Assembly: GCF_010183535.1 (NCBI RefSeq)
Contig: NC_071329.1
Span: 14,446,001 to 14,510,000 of the forward strand
DNA length: 64,000 nt
Direction: 5' to 3'
Origin: Caenorhabditis remanei
Taxonomy: Eukaryota > Nematoda > Chromadorea > Rhabditida > Rhabditidae
Shown here: piece by piece, positions 34,431 through 46,400 of the stretch
How the letters are laid out: every line of letters starts with the position of its first letter
Numbering within the stretch: the first letter of the stretch is position 1
Position numbers and translations under genes: made by a program
The notes under the pieces: model-generated
What the model was told of the DNA's origin: nothing
The model's database searches: none
What the model saw: only the letters and a program-made list of their open reading frames with translations

Positions 34431-37400
34431 CTATGGAGTAATTTGTGTTTTAGATCCACTAGTAGTTTTAGTGAAATTCTCCTTCGACTTGCTTTGTGTC
34501 GCTCCTTCATTGGACCCATTCAATGTTTCCTTCGATTTTTTAGTTGACTCTGATGATTTTCCAACTTCTAATGGGACCACCTTATTGTCAATTGGTAAGA
34601 TTTGATAACGGGCGATGCACTCGAGAACGAAACGGAATGGGACAACTGTGTACTTTTCTTGATCGCTTTTCCAGACTGGTTTGACCTACAAATCAAATTA
34701 TCACATTTTTTCAAAAAGCGATCTGAACGGATACCTTGCTATCATCATACTTCAAAATCCAGCATGAATTCTGAACTTTTTTGTCACTTTTCTTGTATGG
34801 GTACAGTGAATTATAGGGGAGAAGAGTCTTCTTGTTATCAGGAATCGGTTTCGATGAGATTTCAGCACCAAACGAGTGGATGATGTCTTCCCATTCTTTC
34901 TTGTCTGAAAATATCCACTTTGAGTTATAGTCTTTCCCCTAAAACTTACGTTTCCCTTTGCTTTTCTCCTTCGTATCCAGAATAGTAACTTTGGCATTTG
35001 TCAAGAATTTCGGACGTCCCATATGCAAGTCTGTCTTCAATTTCAGAAGTGTCTCTTGATGAACATTATCTCTGTATTCAATATGAATCAGCATGTGAAC
35101 ATGGTCCTTCTCAATGTAGTTGGCACTCTCCAAAATCGCTTTGAACCAAATTTCAGGCATCACATTGCTCAAGCTGAAATTTTGATGTGGGGGTTGGAAT
35201 TTTTTTAGTTCTTATGTACCTCGCAACACATTTCCAGATGAACAAATCATCATCAGTCACAGTCAGCGTGTTCTCTTTCTTTGTATACTTTGGAGGGACC
35301 ACGATATGAGTGAACTTATCCAAATCCATACCAGGTTTGTAACCCCAGGTAATCTAAAAAAAATTAAGTCAGAAAGTTCTATATTCAGATTTTCGTCCTA
35401 CAGTACTGCTCAAAAGTAGATTAAGTTTTGGTTTTTCAGTTGAAAGTGACCAACTTTGAGAGGGTGTTACGGTATTCCTGATTGACCCACAAAGTAAATT
35501 ATGTATAAAGCATACAGAAAAAAAGGTGAAGCTTTATTTTTGTAGTTGAAAACTTTTTTGTACGGACACTCCCTAGAGGTTTATGGTGATTTTAAGGAGA
35601 TAGCTTAAAAATTACTCTATTTTGCACTGAAATGGGTCGATTTGAGGGAGAAATTACTTTGTCGATATGTAACTTGCTAGTGAGTGTCCGTACAAAAAAA
35701 TTGTCAACCACAAAAATGAAGCTCTACATTTGATCTGTACGATCCATTAAAAATCGACTTGATGGAGAAAATCAGTATTACCATGACACACTCTCAAAGT
35801 TGGACCTTTTCAATTGAAAAAACCAAAACTTTGACTGTTGACATTTGAATAATCAGATTTTCGACCTACATACCTTGTTTTTAATTCTTTTCGGCAAATT
35901 ATCTTTTTGCTCTTCGGTCAAACAATTCGCATTCACTACCAAGATATTGTAAGGTCTTGGCGTGTGTGGAGGAATGACTCCTAGGAATAATATCAAATTG
36001 CGCTCTAATGAAACGACAATGACCTACTTTTCCGTTGTTTCGAAAACTCATCAAACAACAACATGAATCCGGCCTGATCCGTCCATTGTTCGGGATACTT
36101 TCCAGTAACTTCCGGCTGTAGAATCCAGGCTCCTTTCTCCAAAACCTCTCTAGAATGCGCAGCGTCTTTCTTGAGCACCAATTCGAAGAGAGCAGTTCGA
36201 AGATATGGACCACAGGTCGCATCAACGAGAGCACCTTTCGCCAGAAGTCTTCTCATCTTTTTCCAATTTTTGTTGATCACTGCTTTATAGAGTTGAGTTC
36301 TTCCTTTTGAATCCATTTTGTTGATTCTCAAACGGGCGTCTTGCATTTGGACGTACGAGTATTTGAAGAACGCGTCGAGACACGTGTATGCTGAAATTTT
36401 GAATACTTTTAGGGGGAAATCATCGTTTTAACTAGGGAAAATGATGTTAAGTCAGTTTGGAGCTATGGGACGTGACCTATAACATTGGAAAACTCAGAAA
36501 AACGCTGATTCCAAATAAATATTCAGTTTTTGCCCTCGATGTCCGGTATTCGAGAAACGTTAGGTCAAAGTTCTAGAAAAGAAAAAAATTTGCAATTTTC
36601 AAATCTTTGTAAGATTCTGAAGACATAATCGAATTTCGGGATTTTTAGACATCCACATATTCGGACACACCGACAGACGAGTAAACTCAAAATTTGTGCT
36701 TTTGGTGCATATTTAGACTGAAAAAAGTCTGATTTGTTTCAACTCCAAAAACTCACTAAAATCTTAAGGTATATTTTGAAGGTCTTGACTCGCCTCAAGC
36801 CTAAAAGGGTAATAATTCTCGATTTTTACAAACTTTGACTTCATTTTTCTCAAATACTAGGTCTTGAGGGCAAAAACAAAATATAAATTTGGAAACAGCG
36901 TAATTTCGGCTTATCAATGATATATGTCACGTCCAATTGAAAAAAAAAGTTACGTTTTTCGCGTGTTCTTCTGATATAAATGAATAGCAAGATTATGATA
37001 CAACACAATGAGCAGAGGAGAGAACATCCGATTCCAATGATCAGGTAGATGATCCACCTGGAATTTTTAAACTTTTGAGTAAAGACATCTCAATTTGACA
37101 CCTACCAATTATCAACCACTTCATTATTTGCAGAAAACGCCAGAATATCTGCTTCAATACTTCTCAAAACCATGGGCATTCTGACAAATTCCGTATGAAT
37201 AGTTTCCCAATTTATAGTTGACGTTGGCCGTTCCACTTTCACAAATGACTCGGAAATCTCTCGAACCACCTTCGAATCCAGTGTAGAATTGTCGAGAATC
37301 ACCAGCGAGTCTCTGAATCCTCTCAAGTCGATGCTCTCGGTGAAGTTCATTTCGGCAGCCTTCTCATAGACAAATATCATCTCTCGGATCACTTTTGACT

Positions 37401-40400
37401 CCTTGTGGCTTCGGACTGTTTTACTTGTGTTGATTTCAGTTTCATTTTTGAATTTCAGAATATGCTCAAGTCTCTCTAACTTTTCAGTGAGTATCGTCAG
37501 ATTCTGGGCTGTCTCGTTGAAATCGTTCCACACTAATTCCATAACTATTCTCTTCACCGGATCTTGGACAGTCTTGATCACTTCTTTCATAATATGTTCT
37601 GACTTGATAATCGTTCTGACCTCTTTTCTCAATTGGACGATTTTATTCAGCTCTTTGAAAGTTTTTATCGTGGTTACACTCTCCATGAGCAGGCTTGTAG
37701 AGTGTTTGAAATGATCATGGAATCTCTGAATATCGTAAGATTCTGTCACATTTTCCATGTATTTTACGAAGGTTTGATTGAGAAGAACCATCTCATTATA
37801 GAGGCGATCTGTCTCATTGTAGGCCTCTTTCAGCTTCTTCACCACTCTTTTCCGTTTCACTTTTTCAAGTTTTTCCAGAAGTTTCTTCATTTTCTTCAAC
37901 TTTTTTACTTTCTCTACTAGGTCTTTACACTTATCATCACCAATTTTGACCTCCTTCATGAATTTTTTGATCTTTGTGATCTCGGAGGCACCCTTTTTGA
38001 TCTTTTCAATAATCTCCATCAGACTCTTATCAGGTTTCAACCCCTTGAAAACTGACTTCATGCCATTCAAAAAGTCAGATACTTGTTCGAAATCTTTGTT
38101 ATTTTTCAAAAAGTCAAAGTTGCCATTCGCTACTTTTTCAATAGTGTTGTAGACACTTCGTATCTTATTGAAATTCTCCGTAAAATTGGGAGAGTTCTTG
38201 ATCTGTTTTATGGATTTCCGAATCTTCTTGAATGGTTTCACAAGATTTTTGAAGAGATCGGGGAACTTCTCAACCTTTTTGATGACATCCAACCCTGGGA
38301 GTTTTGGGATTTCAAGACAGTCCGTCAAGTTTTTCAGCTCGTTCTTGAACTTTTCAGGAAGATCTTCGTCATCATCGTCGTCTTCTGAATCTTCTGAATC
38401 CTCGGGAGGTTCTGTGGTGGTGGTAGCGTATTTGAAGAAGATCTGAGGTGGTTCAGTCGTGGAAGATGAGTAAACATTGTTGCCGCCGGAAGTGGTTTCA
38501 GCTGTGGTTGGATTTTTGGAGCTATCCGTCGTGGATTTCGTTGGATTCTGCTGCTGAACGGGAGTTGTAGTTTGTGCTTCCTGTTTTCCAATGGGAGTTG
38601 TGGTCTCTCCGCCGACTTGCAGGTCTACTGTAGTAGTGTACTCTGTCGTTGATTCCGTGGAGTTATCAGTGGTGGTCATTTCTTCAGTTGTCGATGTCTC
38701 CATTTCAGTTGTAGATGTAGAATCTTCTGGAGCTTCCGTAGTCCGATCTTTATTTTTCCTCCTCTTCGGCTGTTTCATCCTGTCACGTTCTTTGAAAAGA
38801 TCGAAAAGATCGATCAAAGGGTTTTCGGGAATCTCAAATTTCGGAAAGTCTTCCAGCCCTGCAAACATGTCAGGTGCACCTTCTAACCCTTTCACAAGTC
38901 CATCCAATCCATTGTCGAATAACTGTTTCATTTTGTCATCGAGAATATCTCTGAACGTTTCGGTCATTGGCATGTCTTGGTACAGTTTTGTAAACTCTGG
39001 AGGCTTTTTATAACATCTCGGACCGTCATCGTCATTAGGCTTTTCTTCCTCTGGCGAGTCTTCTTTTTCAGTATCTTCAGTATCAGGATCATCATCAAAT
39101 TCATCTGTGGGATCTTCGACCGTATCTATGGGATCTTCGTCTTCAGCTGGATCGTTGTTTCTATTCGTGCTCGAAGGGTTTTCTACGGATGGACTTGGTG
39201 AACAGCCAAGTGGATTAAGGCAATCTTTTGGAACTTCTGGTAATGATGGACTACCACCTCCACCACCGCCGTTCCCTCCGCCACCACAACCGTTCGGATC
39301 TGTGCATTTCTCATCCTTATTTCCGGTGTCCTCCTTCTTGCCGGTGTCCTCCTTCTTACCGGTGTCATCCTTCTTACCGGTGTCATCCTTCTTACCGGTG
39401 TCATCCTTCTTACCGGTGTCATCCTTCTTATCGGTGTCATCCTTCTTACCGGTGTCATCCTTCTTATCGGTGTCATCTTTAGGCGTTCCATCGTCTTTAG
39501 CTTTTCCATCATCTTTTGGTTTCCCATCGTCTTTAGGTGTGCCATCATCTTTAGGTTTTCCATCGTCTTTAGGTTTCCCATCATCTTTAGGCTTTCCATC
39601 GTCTTTAGGTTTTCCATCGTCTTTAGGTGTGCCATCATCTTTAGGTTTTCCATCGTCTTTAGGTTTCCCATCATCTTTAGGTTTCCCATCATCTTTAGGC
39701 TTTCCATCGTCTTTAGGCTTTCCATCGTCTTTAGGCTTTCCATCATCTTTAGGTTTCCCATCGTCTTTAGGTGTGCCATCATCTTTAGGCTTTCCATCGT
39801 CTTTAGGTTTTCCATCGTCTTTAGGTGTGCCATCATCTTTAGGTTTTCCATCATCTTTTGGTTTTCCATCGTCTTTAGGCTTTCCATCGTCTTTAGGTTT
39901 CCCATCGTCTTTAGGTGTGCCATCATCTGGGACTTTGGGTCCTCCTCCTCCAGTGCCATCTGGGACTTTGGGTCCTCCTCCTCCAGTGCCATCTGGGACT
40001 TTGGGTCCTTCTCCTCCAGTGCCATCTGGGACTTTGGGTCCTCCTCCAGTGCCATCTGGGACTTTGGGTCCTCCTCCAGTGCCATCTGGGACTTTGGGTC
40101 CTCCTCCAGTGCCATCTGGGACTTTGGGTCCTCCTCCAGTGCCATCTGGGACTTTGGGTCCTTCTCCAGTGCCATCTGGGACTTTGGGTCCTCCTCCTCC
40201 AGTGCCATCTGGGACTTTGGGTCCTCCTCCTCCAGTGCCATCTGGGACTTTGGGTCCTTCTCCAGTGCCATCTGGGATTTTGGGTCCTCCTCCAGTGCCA
40301 TCTGGGACTTTGGGTCCTCCTCCTCCAGTGCCATCTGGGACTTTGGGTCCTTCTCCAGTGCCATCTGGGACTTTGGGTCCTCCTCCAGTGCCATCTGGGA

Positions 40401-43400
40401 CTTTGGGTCCTCCTCCAGTGCCATCTGGGACTTTGGGTCCTCCTCCAGTGCCATCTGGGACTTTGGGTCCTCCTCCAGTGCCATCTGGGACTTTGGGTCC
40501 TCCTCCAGTGCCATCTGGGACTTTGGGTCCTCCTCCAGTGCCATCTGGGACTTTGGGTCCTCCTTTAGTTCCTGAATCCGGCTCTTTTTGCCCTGGTAAT
40601 GGAATAGCACCTCCTCTTTTTGGGTCTTCAGTAGTTGATGTGAGATTTAGATCAGATGGATTGGAATTATTGCCAGGTGTCTTTGCTGTGACACTTGGGT
40701 TACTTTCTTTGCCACCGCCTTTTGGTCCTTCTTTCGTATCCCCTGGGTTAGTACCACCTGGAACTTTGGGACCTCCATCTGGCACTCCTGGTCCACCTCC
40801 TTTTGGTCCTCCTTTTGGATCCTCCGGGTTAGTAACACCTGGAACTTTGGGACCTCCATCGGGCACGCCTGGTCCACCTCCTTTTGGTCCTCCTTCTTTA
40901 GTTCCTGGATCCGGTATATTTGGTCCTGGAATCGGAATAGCACCTCCTCTTTTAGGGTCTTCTGTTGTTGATGAAAAATTTGGATCAGATGGATTGGAAT
41001 TACTACCAGGTGTCTTTGGTGTGACACTCGGGTTACTTTCTTTGCCACCGCCTTTCGGTCCTTCTTTCGTTTCCCCTGGGTTAGTACCGTTCGGAGTTTT
41101 TGTTCCTCCATCTGGCACGCTAGGTCCACCGCCTTTCGGTCCTCCTCTTGGATCCTCCGGGTTAGTACCACCTGGAACTTTGGGACCTCCATCCGGCACT
41201 CCTGGTCCACCTCCTTTTGGTCCTCCTTCTTTAGTTCCTGGATCCGGTATATTTGGTCCTGGAATCGGAATAGCACCTCCTCTTTTAGGGTCTTCTGTTG
41301 TTGATGAAAAATTTGGATCAGATGGATTGGAATTACTACCAGGTGTCTTTGGTGTGACACTCGGGTTACTTTCTTTGCCACCGCCTTTCGGTCCTTCTTT
41401 CGTTTCCCCTGGGTTAGTACCGTTCGGAGTTTTTGTTCCTCCATCTGGCACGCTAGGTCCACCGCCTTTCGGTCCTCCTCTTGGATCCTCCGGGTTAGTA
41501 CCACCTGGAACTTTGGGACCTCCATCCGGCACTCCTGGTCCACCTCCTTTTGGTCCTCCTTCTTTAGTTCCTGGATCCGGTATATTTGGTCCTGGAATCG
41601 GAATAGCACCTCCTCTTTTAGGGTCTTCTGTTGTTGATGAAAAATTTGGATCAGATGGATTGGAATTACTGCCAGGTGTTTTTTGTGTGACGCTCGGGTG
41701 ACCGTCTTTGCCACCGCCTTTTGGTCCTCCTTTTGGATCCTCCGGGTTAGTACCACCTGGAACTTTGGGACCTCCATCTGGCACTCCTGGTCCACCGCCT
41801 TTTGGTCCTCCTCTTGGATCCTCCGGGTTAGTACCACCTGGAACTTTGGGACCTCCATCTGGCACTCCTGGTCCACCGCCTTTTGGTCCTCCTCTTGGAT
41901 CCTCCGGGTTAGTACCACCTGGAACTTTGGGACCTCCATCCGGCACTCCTGGTCCACCTCCTTTCGGCCCTCCTTCTTTAGTTCCTGGATCAGGTATATT
42001 TGGTCCTGGAATCGGAATAGCACCTCCTCTTTTAGGGTCTTCAGTAGTTGATGTGAAAATTGGATAAGATGGATTAGAATTACTACCAGATGTTTTTGGT
42101 GTGACTGCTGGTGATCCCGGATTTGGTGATCCTGGACTAGGTGATCCTGGACTCGGTGGAGATCCTGGACTTGGTGGAGATCCTGGACTTGGTAGTGATC
42201 CTGGACTCGGTGAAGATCCTGGACTCGGTGGAGATCCTGGACTCGGTGGAGATCCTGGACTAGGTGGAGATCCTGGACTTGGTGAAGATCCTGAACTCGA
42301 TGGTATTGGAATAACACCTCCTCTTTTTGGGTCTTCCGTACTTGATGTAAGATTTGGATCAGATGGATTGGAATTACTACCAGGTGTTTTTGGTATCACA
42401 CTCGGATTACCTTCGTTGCCACCGTCTTTCGGTCCTCCTGGACTAGGTAGAGATCCTGGACTCGGTGGTGATCGTGGATTAGATGGTACTCCTGGATTTG
42501 ATGGTGATTCTGGATTTGATGGAGTTCCCGGATTGCCTTCTGGAATTCCTTGGGTTCCCGGACCAGGTGGTAGTTTCTCAGGTGTTCCAGACTCCTCACT
42601 TCTTGGTCCCATTGGTTTATCTGGTCCACCGGCATTTCTATCATGATCAGGACCACGTGGAGGTGGTGGGTTAAATATTGGCTTATCCGGACCTCCAAAC
42701 TGGATTCCTGGTGATTCTGTCGTCACCCATTCTGGATGTACCGTATCCCACGAGCCACCTCCCGTTGTCCATCTGTCATGATTCTTAGAGTCTTTGTCTA
42801 TAGGAATTGGCTTATCAGGTGGACTTCCAGTCCCAGCACGTCCTTCTGGCCTTTGTACTCCTATTGGTTTATCTGATCCTCCATTTCCATTACCCGGTAT
42901 CCATTCCGTTTCAGTGCCCCCTGGAAGTTCCTGTGATCTTTCTTCACTTGGAGACGGTGGATTGATTGCTGGTACCGGGCTTCTAGGTAATTCAGTCGTC
43001 ATCCATTCCGGATGTACCGTATCCCACGAGCCACCACCTGTTGTCCATCTATCATGATCCCTAGTTTCTTGGTCAACAAAAATAGGCTTGTCAGGTGCAT
43101 TACCAGTCCCAACACGTTCTTCTGGTCTTGGTACTCCTACTGGTTTATCTGGTCCACCATTTCCGTTATCCGGTATCACTTCCTGTGATCTTTCTTGACT
43201 TGGAGACGGTGGGTTAATTTCCGGGAACTTTACCGGGTTTCTAGGTAATTCAGTCGTCATCCATTCTGGATGTACCGTATCCCACGAGCCACCACCAGTT
43301 GTCCATCTATCATGATCCCTAGTTTCTTGGTGAACAGAAATAGGTTTGTCCGGCGAATTTTGAGGTCCAGAACGTTCTTCTGGTCTTGGTCTTTCAACTG

Positions 43401-46400
43401 GCTTATCTGATCCCCCATTTCCTTTACCCGGTATCCATTCCGTTTCAGTGCCCCCTGGAAGTTCCTGTGATTTGTCTTCACTTGGAGACGGTGGATTGAT
43501 TGCTGGTACCGGGTTTCTAGGTAATTCAGTCGTCATCCATTCTGGATGTACCGTATCCCACGAGCCACCACCAGTTGTCCTCCATCTGTCAGGATTTTCA
43601 GATTCTCCGTCTATAGAAATTGGTTTGTCCGGAGAATTCCGAGTGTCACCACGTTCTTCTGGTCTTGGTCTCTCAACAGGCTTATCTGCTCCCCCATTTC
43701 CTTTATCCGGTATCCATTCCGTCAGTTCTGGATGAGTTGGTGCGGTTGTCATCCATTCTGGATGTACCGTATCCCATGAACCACCACCAGTTGTCCATCT
43801 ATCATGATTTTCAGGTCCACGGTCTATAGAAATGGGTTTGTCCGGAGAATTCCGAGGTCCAGCACGTTCCTCTGGTCTTTCTATTCCTATCGGTTTATCT
43901 GCTCCGCCATTTCCGTTATCTGGTATCCATTCCGTCAATTCTGGATGAACTGTGTCTGGATGAGGAAGATCTGTTGTACCCAATGGACGTTCCTGGGATC
44001 TTTCTGGTATGGGAGCAGGTATTGGTCCTGGAGGAGCAGGAACTGGTCCTGGAAACTGTTCCGTGTTTTCAGATGATTCAGTCGTCGAAAATTCTGGATG
44101 TGTTGTATCCCAGGAACCGCCGCCAGTAGTCCAGCTATCATTATTCGGATTCTCAAGAATTTCTGGATGAATTGTGTCCCAAGGATTACCTGTAGTCCAT
44201 GGCATGTTTTTTTCCTCGGAAATTGGTTGATCGTGATGTGTGGTATCTTGAGGAAGGGTCACTGGGGAGATCGTTGGCAGGGTTGTTAGCTTAGTCGTCG
44301 AAAATTCTGGGTGTACTGTATCCCATGCAGCAGGAGGTGACGATGAGTTCCGAATTTCAGAAGGAGCACTTCTCCGAACAATATTTTTGATTTTCGACAA
44401 TAAATTCTTATTTCTATTTGGTCCATACGGTCCGTCTGGTCCAAAAAGTCCATTCGGTCCAAACTCTCCAAGCGGTCCATAAGGTCCATTAGGCCCAAAT
44501 AATCCATTCAATCCATGAGATCCGCTGGGTCCAAACGGAGTATCCAGCAAACTGACACCATTGAGTTTCGTTGGAAGGGCCAAAGTTTTGAGCTTGTCCA
44601 GAGTCTTCTTTGCATTTTTAAAGGGTCCATTCGGTCCGAGAAGCCCATTTGGTCCATGTACACCATTCGGTCCATAATTTCCATTTGGTCCAAAGTCACC
44701 GTTAGGTCCATAAGGCCCGGTTAACGAGTTAGGCCCATAAAAACCGTCGATTCCAAACAACCCATTGACTCCATATAATCCATCAGCACCATACAGACCA
44801 TCAAATTTATACGGGTCCTCAAGAAACTCTTTAGGATTGAAAGGCAAGTTTTTGAGAAGACCGTCGAACCCCTTCTCTTTCAGTTTCAAGGCATCGATCA
44901 TTTCAGCAGGGAGGGATAACGGAGCATCTTTCAATGTGAATGCTCCAACAATATCCTTGAATGGATTCAACTGTTTTGTCAGACTTTTACTGTCAAAATC
45001 TTTGCTGAACAACGGTTTGATATGATCTACTGCTCCTTCAATACCCGGAATGGATTTCTTGAAATCTATCAGTTCATCGGCTGCACTGTGAACTTCTTTC
45101 GCCTTATTCATAAACTGATCAAACAGACTGCCACCGTTATCATCATCATCTTTCCCAAAAATTGAGATAATATCACCCAACGCGGTCTCAAAATTTCCAT
45201 CCATCACCCGCTCGATAGCTCCGATTCCCTGTTTAGCCGACCCAAGGAGAGAAGAAACACTCGGAAGTTTTCCACCGAAAAACGAACTGGAAAGACCATC
45301 AAAGAAGTTGAAAGCACCATCTGCCACATCTGATACCAAATCTCCAACCACCCCTCCAATCACATCATTCACCAGTTTCAGCGGACTGACATACTCGACA
45401 AAAACCTCTTCCACCACCTCATACAACTTTTCGCCATTTCCAAGTTTCTCGATAGCATTGATCCCCTTTTCCAGGCCTGGTACAGTATCCGTGGGTAGGA
45501 AATTGGAAGGAATGGAATTCAGAGTGTTCTCCACTTTCTTAATCGGGTTTAGTGCATCTTTGACTTTATGCAATTCCCCTAGAGCTGTCCCCACTTCACC
45601 GTAATCTAGAAACTTGTCGATGCCATGCTTCCTTTTAACTGCTGCAACGATGCCATCAGCCACGATGTCTTTTGGTGTATAATGTTGGTCAATGAGATAG
45701 TTTTGGATAGCCATTCCATTAAATGTTCGACCAACACTCGAGTGTTCCGTGGCCGTCTGGCTAATGGTTGAGCTGGTGACATTGATGAGAGGTCCTGTAT
45801 TATGGAAACAAATTTATAAATAAAAGGAAAAGAAAAAATAATAATCTAAAAATCAATCCACTTACCAACAAGAGCCTCCGGTATCTTCATATTTTGAATA
45901 CTTGCTGGAAAAATCTCATAAACCCCCTGAAAAAAGAAAAAACCTGAAACTCACTTGGCGGATTGCTCAATATATTCTCTACTCGATTGAACTGGTTCCC
46001 CAATTGTTTCCCCAAATCACTTCCAATATTCCCTCCGAGATCTCCAATCATTTCTCCTAACTGACTTTTCATCCAATCCTTATATCCCAAAAGATCTGCA
46101 GATGGCAGTGGAATCGTCCCATTTCCACCGGATTTCATCCAGTTTTGGAAGGTGGTCAGGTCATCTGAAACTCGAAAACTAACAAGGAGTTCTTCAAAAA
46201 AAGGGTCTTACTTGGCGCAAGGTTTTCTGTGTTATCTTTCAGCCAAAGTTGAGCAGCATCCAGTTCATCGGATGATAATCCGAGGAGGCTTTTAGATTTT
46301 GAAGTCATCCAATTTTGGAAACTTGAAAGTTTATCGGTGGATAACGGGAACGGGTCTTTTCCCTCATTATTAATCCAGTTGGCAAATTTCATTAGGTCAT

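Noticed and set aside
39480..40570. CRISPR-like regular repeats
   Set aside because: Units are contiguous 18-30-bp coding repeats without unique spacers, in a eukaryotic gene.
39107..41701. 864-codon open frame on the + strand
   Set aside because: It is the antisense shadow of G's tandem repeats; no start context, domain or splice structure supports it as a gene.
45866..45926. Acceptor at 45927 for G exon 5
   Set aside because: Using it creates an immediate frameshift and stop; the acceptor giving exon 45904-45866 keeps frame with both neighbours.
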